Positions 1 through 6,974 of a DNA stretch of 7,004 bases are shown in pieces. Position numbers and translations under genes: made by a program. The DNA is from Akkermansiaceae bacterium UBA4145. GTDB lineage: Bacteria > Verrucomicrobiota > Verrucomicrobiia > Verrucomicrobiales > Akkermansiaceae. Below the pieces are notes generated by a model. The model saw nothing but the letters and a program-made list of their open reading frames with translations, was not told where the DNA came from and searched no databases. The DNA lies in assembly GCA_002380675.1 (NCBI GenBank), contig DFWB01000129.1:1-7004 (forward strand). Reading direction: 5' to 3'. Positions within the stretch are counted from its first letter, which is position 1; every line of letters starts with the position of its first letter.

Positions 1-1
1 C

Positions 2-1675
2 GTCGCCGCCACCCTGAAGCACTTCGCTGGCTATGCCGGCACTGATGGAGGCCGCAATCGCTCGCCCTATTCCAACGGACCCCGCCACCTTCTCGACGTA
101 GATGTGGCGCCCTTCCGTCATGTCATCGACCGCGTCAAGCCTGCTGCTGTGATGGCAGCTTTCAATGAAATCGATGGACTTCCTTGCCACGTGAATCCGT
201 GGATTCTGACCGAGGTTCTCCGTGGTCAGCTTGGGTTCGAGGGCCTGACTGTGGGAGACTACCAGGGCATTGATCTGGTGCGTAAATACCAGAACATCGG
301 CTCCTCTGACGCCGATGCGGCCCGCATGGCCCTGAACGCCGGCCTGCAACTTGAGTTACCGAACCGTTTCGGATACCAGCACCTTCCTCGTCTCTTGCGC
401 GAAGGAAAAGTCCAGATGGCACAAATCGACGAGGCCGTCCGGGCGGTTCTCTCCCTCAAGTTTCGCCTCGGACTCTTTGAAGCTCCCTTCGAACTCGATG
501 CTAAAAAGGCCAATGCTCTGGCCCGCTCAGAGGAAGCCACCGAACTTGCCCGCGAGGCTGCGCGACAGTCCATGGTCCTTCTGCGCAACCAGGACAACCT
601 GCTTCCCCTCGATCGCACCGCCTACAAAACTATCGCGGTCATCGGACCCAACGCCGCCACCTGCCGCCTCGGCTCCTACTCAGGGCGCCCTCTCAAAACC
701 GTCTCCCTGCTCCAAGGCATCCGCGATCTTGTTGGGGAAAAGATCAAGGTCACCCACGCCGAGGGGTGCAAAATTGCCCTCAACGACACCGGGGACTCGT
801 ATGCCAACTGGCGCTACGTCAACGAAATCGAATTCGCCACTCTGTCCGACAACAAGGACCTCATCGACGAGGCGATCAAGGTCGCAAACGCGGCCGACCT
901 CGTCATCCTCGCCATCGGAGAGAACGTACTTCTCGGTCGAGAAGCCTGGGGCGGCAACCACATTGGGGATCGCAGTAACCTAGATCTCACTGAGTCTCAG
1001 CAAGCCCTCTCCAAGGCCATCCTCGATACCGGAAAGCCTGTTGTAGCCTTCCTGAACAACGGCAGCCCAATCACTCTTCACGATCTAGGCGAGAAATTTC
1101 CAGCTATTCTAACCGGCCACTACGCCGGGCAGGAAACCGGCACTGCAGCCGCTGAAATTCTCTTTGGAGAAGCCTCGCCTTCCGGAAAGCTCACCGTGAG
1201 CTGGCCCCGCAGCGTGGGGCACCTTCCCATCCACTACAGCCAGCACGGAAGCTCACAGGTTTTTGACTACGTCGATTCCCCTCGGGGACCGGTCTATCCG
1301 TTCGGGTATGGCCTTAACTACACGACCTTCGAATACTCCAACCTCACTCTCTCCGCAGAGGAAATCTACCCTGAAGATCTCATCCTCGTGGGATTTGATC
1401 TGACCAATACCGGAAAACGAATCGGCACCGAGATCGCTCAGCTCTATGTCAGCGGACAGGGCTTTCCCCTCGCCCGACCCGGCCTTGAGCTCAAAGGCTT
1501 CCAGCGAGTCACGCTAATGCCCGGTGAGACCAAGAGAGTGAGCATCGAGATCTACGCCGAGGACCTTGTCTTCCACGACAGCGCGTTGCAAAGATCCTTC
1601 CCGGCAGGCACCTATCAGGTGCGCGTGGGAGGGTCCTCCACCACTCTGAGCAAGCCTCTTGCTCTGAAGACTATT
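2..1675 (+). other. GH3 glycoside hydrolase module with FnIII-like domain
   Basis: This module is the N-terminal part of the fusion. GH3 enzymes remove beta-linked sugars, usually glucose or xylose, from non-reducing ends with retention of configuration. Visible signatures are KHFAGY (K6-H7), the FNEIDGLP segment, and GLTVGDYQGI, whose Asp86 (codon 257-259) sits where the GH3 nucleophile belongs. The C-terminal alpha/beta domain starts near SMVLLRNQDNLLPLD and contains IGEN (Glu307) and GREAWGGNHIGDR. Glu314 (codon 941-943) is my candidate for the acid/base, by analogy with the ExE/DR region of beta-glucosidases and beta-xylosidases. GKLTVSWPRS and YPFGYGLNYTTFEY are the typical exit from this domain into the FnIII-like domain, which ends near GTYQVRVGG. 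The family call is firm. The choice between beta-glucosidase, beta-xylosidase or another specificity cannot be made from this sequence. Confidence 0.93.
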
Positions 1676-4630
1676 CCAAGGGCGACAACCGCCAAGATCA
1701 CCGCTCATCCCTCGGGAGCTCACTCGGGCTCCGGATCAAAATCCCTCAAGCCCTCCCGAAATACCACTGCCAACGAGCCTGCGGCCTCTCCCAATGCCGA
1801 ATCTCTCCCAACCGCTCCCAGCAAAGATGTCCCCGCCGGGAAGCGCCCTAACGTTCTTTTCATTGCGATCGATGATCTGCGACCGGAGCTCGGCACCTAC
1901 GGAGCCAAGGTCAAGACTCCGAACCTCGATAAGTTCGCCCGGAGTGGCACTCGTTTCGACCGCGCTTACGTCCAGCAAGCCGTCTGCGGAGCCTCCCGTC
2001 TTTCGATTATGACTGGGCTCTACCCTACCCTCACCGGGGAACAAACCTTCCATGTGAGCGGCTGGCGGGAGCGTCATCCCGATGTTCTTACCATGAACCA
2101 GCACTTTGGGCGTCAGGGTTACACCACCGTGGGACTGGGCAAGATCTATCACGGAACAGGGGGTGCCGGAGTCGATGAAGCAAATTGGACTCGCTGGATC
2201 AACCTCAACGTTCCCGAGTATGCCGACGAGACCAATATCAAGATCCTGAAGGAAGCGTTGGCGCGGAATGAAGTAGGCACAAAAAATGACCCCCCTAAAG
2301 GGCCCACCACCGAATCGGCCGATGTCCCGGACGACACCTATGCGGATGGGCAGCGCGCCAACAGGGCCTGTAAGCTTCTCGAGAATTTTTCGGAGGCTAC
2401 TGCCACTCCCTTCTTCCTCGCGGTAGGACTCACCAAGCCCCACCTTCCCTTCGTCGCTCCCCAGAAATATTGGGATCTCTACGATCGAGAGGACTTCAAA
2501 ATGCCAGCCAACAAGGGGATCCCTCCCGGCTACCCCCTCGATGCTGCCAACCCCAAGGCCTACGAGTTGCATAAATACAGTGACATCCTCGGCAAGGAAC
2601 CGAAGGACTATCCCATGGAGGTGAACCAGCGCCTTCTACACGGATACGCCGCCTGTGTGAGCTACGCTGATGCCTGCGTGGGAAAAATCCTCGCTACTCT
2701 CGAAGAAACCGGACTCGACAAGAATACCATCGTAGTCCTCTGGGGAGACCATGGGTGGAAACTGGGTGACCATGGTTCCTGGTCCAAGCACACCAACTTT
2801 GAATGTGACACCCGTGCTCCACTCATTATCCGGGCCCCCGGCTACGAAGGAGGAGCGCCATGTCCGCGCCTCGTCGAATTCATCGACCTCTATCCGACCC
2901 TCTGTGACCTGACCGGCCTTCCAGTCCCCGCTCACTGCCAGGGGCGCAGCTTCCGCGGCCTCCTGGAAGACCCCACCGCGGGCCATCGCTACAATGCCTA
3001 CAGCTCCTATCCATCGTGGAAAGCGCTCGGTCACAGCATCCGCTTCAAGACCTTCCGTTATACCGAATGGCACGCGGAAGAATCAGATGAGGTAGTCGCC
3101 AGTGTTCTTACAGATCTCTCCAAGGATCCCGGGGAGGTCACCAACGTGGTGAAGGACCCCGCCTTCGCGGAGACCCTCGCAGAGGCTCAGACTCAGCTCA
3201 GCGAGCGCCTCAAGACTGCTCGGGCACCGGCTCCTCCCAAAAAATCGGGCGTGGGGAATAAGGCCTCTCCCAGCAATCCTCCCGTGAAAGGAAACACCAC
3301 CGCGCTGGTTATCGACCCCGAGCTCGCTCGGCAGAAAATTGATGGCTTCGGAGGTTCTATCGCATTCTGGGGAACCCGGGCAGACAACAAGGCCCTCACC
3401 GCCGCCCTCACGGAGCTGAACACTTCCATCGTCAGAGCTCAGGGGGAAGTGACCAAGAAAGGTGTGATCGACCATAACCGGGACGTCCTCCAGCGGGCCA
3501 TGAAGATCAACCCAGACCTTCAGGTCCTCCTGAGCTTCTGGCAACCCCGCTCGTCCAGACACCAGGAACTAGATTACTGGCTTCAGACCGTCGAGATCAA
3601 CGGTGGCCCTCAGTATACCCTGCGGCCGGAGCGCCGGGCCGAGTGGGCGAACGAAATGGTAGCTCGCATCCAGCAATATCTCGACTGGGGTATCAACGTC
3701 ACCGCCATCGGAGTCCAGAATGAATCCAACTGGTCCCACGAGGGCACTCAAACCTGCCGCTGGGAGCCCGGAGAACTAGCCTCCTTTATCGAGACGCTGG
3801 TCAAGCCCCGCCTCCGGAGGGCTGGTCTGGGCCAGCTCCGCATTGCCGCCCCCGATCTCGCGTTCATTGGCTCCGAGGCCAGTGAGTTAAAGAGCTTTCT
3901 CCCCGCCATCGCCAGTCCAGCCGTCGATATTGCGGCCTATCACATGTATGACAGCTACATTGACGGTGAAACCGGCCCTATTGATTACCTTGTTAACGCA
4001 ACTAGAGCCATCGCCCCCCTCAAACGGGAGCACTTCCCTGACAAAAGCCTTTGGATGACCGAGACCACCGGAGCCCAGTGGAACGGCGAGCAGTGGCACA
4101 CCTACGGATGGACTCCCGAACTCACCGAGCACCAGAAGGCCATCAAAGCCGCCCGCTACCTCCACATGACTCTCGCCGATGCGGGGGCTAACGCCTTCCT
4201 CTGGTGGGGCCTTGTCTATAGCCTCGCTCCCGAGGCTGTCACGGACCTCAACACACGACAGAAGCACCGCGATGAAGGACTCGTCCTCGTCAGCGAAAAG
4301 CGCGGAGAGAATGGCACCCAGGCCTTTGTTGAGCGAACCAAGAAGTTCTACACCTTTCAGCAGTATTCCAGATTCGTAAAACCGGGCTTTCGACGCCTCG
4401 CTGCCCCAACCCAGGACGGATTACAGATCTCCGCCTACCGCTCCCCCGACCGCTCGAAGGTTGTGGTAGTTGCTATCAATGACACTGCATCGTCCCATCC
4501 CCTAAAGATTTCTCTGAAGGGAGGAGGAATATCCCGGGCTTGGCAGACTGATCAGAAAAGGAACTGTGAAGAGGTCGACTCCACCGCCACCATGCCACCT
4601 CTCTCGGTTCGCACCCTCGTCTTTGAGTAG
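2..4630 (+). CDS. GH3 - type I sulfatase - GH30 three-enzyme fusion protein (5' partial)
   Basis: This is one open frame of 1,542 visible residues, numbered here from the codon at position 2, ending at a TAG. It enters from the left edge: the codons before the GTG at 104 already encode conserved GH3 sequence (K6-H7 in a KHFAGY motif), so that GTG is not the start. Perhaps 200 residues plus a signal peptide lie upstream. Order: GH3 N-terminal barrel (about 1-160), GH3 C-terminal domain (about 190-405), fibronectin-III-like domain (about 443-558), linker (about 559-613), sulfatase (about 614-1074), linker (about 1075-1100), GH30 barrel and beta-sandwich (about 1101-1542). Each catalytic module keeps its expected active-site residues. 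There is no stop, frameshift or internal signal peptide at either junction, which favours a true fusion over two or three misjoined genes. Inference: exported degradation of a sulfated polysaccharide or oligosaccharide. No anchor or sorting signal is visible at the C-terminus. Domain calls are firm; the substrate is unknown. Confidence 0.95.
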   Translation, partial: VAATLKHFAGYAGTDGGRNRSPYSNGPRHLLDVDVAPFRHVIDRVKPAAVMAAFNEIDGLPCHVNPWILTEVLRGQLGFEGLTVGDYQGIDLVRKYQNIGSSDADAARMALNAGLQLELPNRFGYQHLPRLLREGKVQMAQIDEAVRAVLSLKFRLGLFEAPFELDAKKANALARSEEATELAREAARQSMVLLRNQDNLLPLDRTAYKTIAVIGPNAATCRLGSYSGRPLKTVSLLQGIRDLVGEKIKVTHAEGCKIALNDTGDSYANWRYVNEIEFATLSDNKDLIDEAIKVANAADLVILAIGENVLLGREAWGGNHIGDRSNLDLTESQQALSKAILDTGKPVVAFLNNGSPITLHDLGEKFPAILTGHYAGQETGTAAAEILFGEASPSGKLTVSWPRSVGHLPIHYSQHGSSQVFDYVDSPRGPVYPFGYGLNYTTFEYSNLTLSAEEIYPEDLILVGFDLTNTGKRIGTEIAQLYVSGQGFPLARPGLELKGFQRVTLMPGETKRVSIEIYAEDLVFHDSALQRSFPAGTYQVRVGGSSTTLSKPLALKTIPRATTAKITAHPSGAHSGSGSKSLKPSRNTTANEPAASPNAESLPTAPSKDVPAGKRPNVLFIAIDDLRPELGTYGAKVKTPNLDKFARSGTRFDRAYVQQAVCGASRLSIMTGLYPTLTGEQTFHVSGWRERHPDVLTMNQHFGRQGYTTVGLGKIYHGTGGAGVDEANWTRWINLNVPEYADETNIKILKEALARNEVGTKNDPPKGPTTESADVPDDTYADGQRANRACKLLENFSEATATPFFLAVGLTKPHLPFVAPQKYWDLYDREDFKMPANKGIPPGYPLDAANPKAYELHKYSDILGKEPKDYPMEVNQRLLHGYAACVSYADACVGKILATLEETGLDKNTIVVLWGDHGWKLGDHGSWSKHTNFECDTRAPLIIRAPGYEGGAPCPRLVEFIDLYPTLCDLTGLPVPAHCQGRSFRGLLEDPTAGHRYNAYSSYPSWKALGHSIRFKTFRYTEWHAEESDEVVASVLTDLSKDPGEVTNVVKDPAFAETLAEAQTQLSERLKTARAPAPPKKSGVGNKASPSNPPVKGNTTALVIDPELARQKIDGFGGSIAFWGTRADNKALTAALTELNTSIVRAQGEVTKKGVIDHNRDVLQRAMKINPDLQVLLSFWQPRSSRHQELDYWLQTVEINGGPQYTLRPERRAEWANEMVARIQQYLDWGINVTAIGVQNESNWSHEGTQTCRWEPGELASFIETLVKPRLRRAGLGQLRIAAPDLAFIGSEASELKSFLPAIASPAVDIAAYHMYDSYIDGETGPIDYLVNATRAIAPLKREHFPDKSLWMTETTGAQWNGEQWHTYGWTPELTEHQKAIKAARYLHMTLADAGANAFLWWGLVYSLAPEAVTDLNTRQKHRDEGLVLVSEKRGENGTQAFVERTKKFYTFQQYSRFVKPGFRRLAAPTQDGLQISAYRSPDRSKVVVVAINDTASSHPLKISLKGGGISRAWQTDQKRNCEEVDSTATMPPLSVRTLVFE
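1841..3222 (+). other. Type I (formylglycine) sulfatase module, iduronate-2-sulfatase-like
   Basis: This is the middle module, in the alkaline phosphatase superfamily; it hydrolyses sulfate esters on sugars using a calcium ion and a formylglycine made from Cys. The maturation motif is C-G-A-S-R with TG six residues on, with Cys662 at codon 1985-1987. Asp624-Asp625 in AIDDLRPE, Lys714 and His717 in GLGKIYH, His814 in LTKPHLPF, Asp916-His917 in WGDHGW, and Lys929 in WSKHTNFE match human iduronate-2-sulfatase active-site residues (D45, D46, C84, K135, H138, H229, D334, H335, K347). The whole catalytic and metal-binding set is therefore conserved. The module starts directly at KRPNVLFIAIDD with no signal peptide of its own. 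Position +2 of the maturation motif is Ala rather than the more common Pro. The substrate may be a sulfated uronic acid or another sugar; similarity to the human enzyme does not fix it. Confidence 0.95.
3299..4627 (+). other. GH30-type glycoside hydrolase module
   Basis: This is the C-terminal module, about 440 residues. It opens with the hallmark KIDGFGGS (Asp1114), where an N-terminal strand packs with the later beta-sandwich, and continues into a (beta/alpha)8 barrel. Glu1241 in GVQNESN (codon 3722-3724) is the expected acid/base after strand 4. Glu1354 in WMTETTG (codon 4061-4063) is the expected nucleophile after strand 7. NAFLWWG is the typical strand 8 aromatic segment. The final 100 residues (from about FYTFQQYSRFVKPGFRRL) form the side beta-sandwich that normally accompanies GH30 barrels. 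GH30 members are retaining enzymes acting on beta-linked glucosylceramide, 1,6-glucan, xylan, galactan or fucosides. I cannot assign a subfamily. The region between strands 1 and 3 looks short compared with the glucosylceramidase type. Confidence 0.88.
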
Positions 4631-4649
4631 AGCGGAAGAAATCCCCGCT
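4631..4649. terminator. Weak hairpin in the convergent intergenic gap
   Basis: The 29-bp gap between the two convergent stop codons holds a perfect 5-bp GC-rich stem (AGCGG at 4631-4635 with CCGCT at 4645-4649) and a 9-base loop. No clear T-run follows on either strand: on the + strand it is followed by ATCAGAAAAATT. It could contribute to termination of either gene, but it is small enough to occur by chance. Confidence 0.2.
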
Positions 4650-4659
4650 ATCAGAAAAA

Positions 4660-5463
4660 TTAAATCGCGACCCCGGGAAGGGGCCGCCCCGGACGGAGGT
4701 CAACATAATCCGAATCGCTTCCACCTCCCTCCCCGCGCACGAGATAGACCGGCACCCAATGCTCCTGGGTATCCACCGTAACCGTCCGGGCATTGGCATA
4801 ACGCATGGTATAGGCCGCGCGGCGCCGGTTGCTGGTATTGGGCTCACTTCCATGGAGAACATAGGAATCGTGAATCGACAAACTCCCCGCCCGCATCTCG
4901 AGAGGAATGGCCGCGGCAGCCATGTCCGGGGTCACTTGCACCGTGAGACCGAGAAGGTCGTTTTCCCCGGTCGAAACCTTATCCATTTCGGGATAACCTT
5001 CGTGGGTGGAAGGGATCACCTGCATACAACCATTTGCCAGATCCGCGTCGTCCAGAGCCAACCAGACCGTTCCCACGTCTGTTCCCTGCACCGAATGCCA
5101 GTAGGTATTATCCTGGTGCCACGCCACCGGCAACCCATCTCCCGGGCGCTTGGAGATCACATGGGACATGATCAGAATGAGATCCGATCCGAGAACCGCC
5201 TCTACTGCGTCGAGGATTCGGGGATGACGGCAAAGCTCGAGCCAGACGTTATTTCCGGCGTGGGGCTCGGTAAGATATTCGGGTCTCGCTGGAACCTCCT
5301 GATTCTTACCATCCTTGTAGACAACCATGGTCTCCGGCATATCACGGACGAGAGCGTCCAGCTCTGCCTCGAGCTCCTGAACCTCTTTCACGTTCAGGAC
5401 ATCGCGAAAAAGGCAGTAGCCAGCTGCGCCATAATCCTCCGCATTGGTATTAGGTTCATTCAT
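4660..5463 (-). CDS. Phytanoyl-CoA dioxygenase (PhyH) family Fe(II)/2-oxoglutarate oxygenase
   Basis: This is a 267-residue protein of normal size for bacterial PhyH-like oxygenases, which couple decarboxylation of 2-oxoglutarate to hydroxylation of a small molecule. The double-stranded beta-helix iron site is visible: His116 and Asp118 in AWHQDNTYW and the distal His204 in HDSYVLHGSEPN. An Arg cluster (R213-R215, in SNRRRAAYTMRY) lies where the 2-oxoglutarate-binding Arg is expected. The stretches LFRDVLNVKEVQELEAELD and NGCMQVIPSTHEG are also typical of the family. No signal peptide is seen, so it is probably cytoplasmic. The start is the ATG at 5463-5461; no good Shine-Dalgarno precedes it, only an A-rich GAAAAACC, so the start is moderately sure. 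It lies 127 bases downstream of the DUF1552 gene on the same strand and may or may not be cotranscribed. The substrate is unknown; phytanoyl-CoA itself is unlikely, since bacterial members hydroxylate varied small molecules. Confidence 0.9.
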   Translation of the reverse strand: MNEPNTNAEDYGAAGYCLFRDVLNVKEVQELEAELDALVRDMPETMVVYKDGKNQEVPARPEYLTEPHAGNNVWLELCRHPRILDAVEAVLGSDLILIMSHVISKRPGDGLPVAWHQDNTYWHSVQGTDVGTVWLALDDADLANGCMQVIPSTHEGYPEMDKVSTGENDLLGLTVQVTPDMAAAAIPLEMRAGSLSIHDSYVLHGSEPNTSNRRRAAYTMRYANARTVTVDTQEHWVPVYLVRGEGGGSDSDYVDLRPGRPLPGVAI

Positions 5464-5590
5464 TGGTTTTTCAAGAAAGGCGAGTTGCGGGATTTTTCCC
5501 GGGGAGCTACGCCGTGGATTTACCGTCTTGCATGAAGGGGCGCAGTGCCAACCGTAACCGATTTTGCTGGCCCAGTTGCTGAACCACTCC

Positions 5591-6931
5591 TTAAACGATC
5601 AGCCCGTCAAGGGGTCCCGTGCTGTCGGCAAAGGAATCCGCCTTCACTCCCATCTGTTGCTGGATTGTTACAAACACGTTCGAGAGCGGAGTCTTACTGT
5701 CGCATTTTAGATACTGCCCGTGCCGGTAGCCCATCTTGTTCCCTCCTGCAAGAATCAGAGGATAGTTGGTGTTGTTGTGGGTCTTACTGTTGCTGCTGCC
5801 GTAAAGGATGCAGGTATTGTCCAGCACGGACCCATCTCCCTCGTCAAACTCACTGAGTCGTTTCATCAGGTAAGCCAGGCATTCAGCCTGATAGCGATCC
5901 CACTTGCCCTTGGCCTCGGCTCCCTTCCCTTTCCCCGCCCCATGAGCCAACCCGTGAGCGTCCTTGTTGAAGCCCAAGAGCGACGGAAACTTGTTCGCGA
6001 TTGAGATCGCCCCGTGCATGCTCGCCAACTGGTAGGTCACGAAGCGGGTCGAGTCGGTCTGGAATGCGAGGGCAATCAGGTCCAGCATGGTGTGAATGAG
6101 CTTGCCCGGGGTCTCGTTGTCCGCATCAAGGCTGAGGCCCTCGGCATTGACCTTCGGGCGAGGAACATTCAACCATTGTGCGGAGCGTTCCACATCCTGC
6201 TCGATCTCACGGACTGAAGTAAGATACTGATCCAGTTTTTCCTGGTCCGTCCTGCCCAACCGGCGATGCAGGGACTTCGCTTCGTCAAGCAGCAGGTCCA
6301 GGTGGCTTCCGGTGCGGGTCAGACCCTTTCTCTGGGCCTCAATGGAGTCCCCATTCAACCCAAAGAGACGTTCAAAGACAACGGCAGGCCGGTTCAGGGA
6401 AGGAATCGGCTGACCGCTATTGGAGTAGGAGAGCGTGTTGGCCCTGGTAGGCATGCCAACCCCTCCATCCGAGGAGAGCACCAGGCTGCTGAAGCGGGTA
6501 GGCGTTCCCAGTCGGTGCCTTTGCGCCATGAACTGGTCCAGGGAAATGGAATTCTTCAATCCGGTGGCAGCAAGGCTGAGCTCCTCCCCGGTCAGGAAGG
6601 TATCCCCACTGTCATGGCCTCCGATCCTGCGAACCTTGGGATGGGAGAGCCCTCCGAGAATCGTGACCTGGTCACGGAAAGGCTCCAATACCTCAAGCGA
6701 CTTGTTGAAGGTAAAGTCGTGGCCCGATCCCTTCGGAAACCAGTTCCACTCCCCGAACTCGCTCTCCTGCTTGGGCAGGCTCACTCCGTAGGGAAAATAA
6801 ATGGAACAGAACCTTCTTGGAGGCACCTTGGACCTAGGACCCGCAAGAGACTCCATCCAAGGCAGCGCCATGGAGATTCCGGCGGCCTTGAGCATGGTCC
6901 TGCGGTTCATGTGGTGGGTGCTCTTACTCAT
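5591..6931 (-). CDS. Tat-exported DUF1552 (HXXSHH family) protein
   Basis: This is a 446-residue protein of the DUF1552 family, abundant in Planctomycetota and Verrucomicrobiota and of unknown function. The N-terminus is a twin-arginine signal (NRRTMLKAAG, R10-R11) followed by a hydrophobic stretch ending near MESLAG, so it is exported folded. Family landmarks in order are SIYFPYGVSLP, GGLSHPKVRRIGGHDSGDTFLTG, TRFSSLVLSSDGG, SYSNSGQPIP, KLDQYLTSVREIE, TRFVTYQLASM, ILYGSSNSKTHNNTNYPLILAGG and the C-terminal DSTGPLDGL. I chose the ATG at 6931 because an AGGAG sits six bases upstream; the frame stays open further upstream but that stretch (FYRDRGGSNCYSNKEQ) is not signal-like. At the position of the family's HxxSHH motif this protein reads HGLAHG (residues 326-331), followed by a Gly/Lys/Ala-rich insert. 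Upstream lies a possible DUF1585-type tail, its usual partner. Confidence 0.93.
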   Translation of the reverse strand: MSKSTHHMNRRTMLKAAGISMALPWMESLAGPRSKVPPRRFCSIYFPYGVSLPKQESEFGEWNWFPKGSGHDFTFNKSLEVLEPFRDQVTILGGLSHPKVRRIGGHDSGDTFLTGEELSLAATGLKNSISLDQFMAQRHRLGTPTRFSSLVLSSDGGVGMPTRANTLSYSNSGQPIPSLNRPAVVFERLFGLNGDSIEAQRKGLTRTGSHLDLLLDEAKSLHRRLGRTDQEKLDQYLTSVREIEQDVERSAQWLNVPRPKVNAEGLSLDADNETPGKLIHTMLDLIALAFQTDSTRFVTYQLASMHGAISIANKFPSLLGFNKDAHGLAHGAGKGKGAEAKGKWDRYQAECLAYLMKRLSEFDEGDGSVLDNTCILYGSSNSKTHNNTNYPLILAGGNKMGYRHGQYLKCDSKTPLSNVFVTIQQQMGVKADSFADSTGPLDGLIV

Positions 6932-6937
6932 CAGATA

Positions 6938-6942
6938 CTCCT
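6938..6942 (-). promoter_or_regulatory. Shine-Dalgarno sequence fixing the DUF1552 start
   Basis: On the minus strand the sequence AGGAG lies six bases before the ATG at 6931-6929, within AGGAACAGGAGTATCTGATG. This decides the start at 6931 over the in-frame GTG at 6997. The next in-frame ATG, at MNRRTML seven codons later, has no comparable site. Confidence 0.7.
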
Positions 6943-6974
6943 GTTCCTTGTTACTATAGCAGTTACTCCCGCCC

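Noticed and set aside
104..106. GTG at 104 as the start of the large + strand gene
   Set aside because: The 34 codons before it are in frame, free of stops and encode conserved GH3 sequence including KHFAGY, so the gene continues beyond the left edge.
1736..2572. 278-codon open frame antisense to the sulfatase
   Set aside because: It lies entirely opposite a strongly conserved sulfatase module, shows no recognisable domain, and is expected from codon bias in GC-rich DNA.
5488..5501. Hairpin CGGGA-TTTT-TCCCG between the DUF1552 and PhyH genes
   Set aside because: The stem is only 5 bp and no T-run follows on the minus strand, so neither a terminator nor a regulatory element can be supported. 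The rest of this 127-base gap shows no convincing promoter.
4759..5535. 258-codon + strand open frame opposite the PhyH gene
   Set aside because: The minus strand carries clear PhyH iron-site motifs; the + translation is low in recognisable structure and overlaps that gene almost fully.
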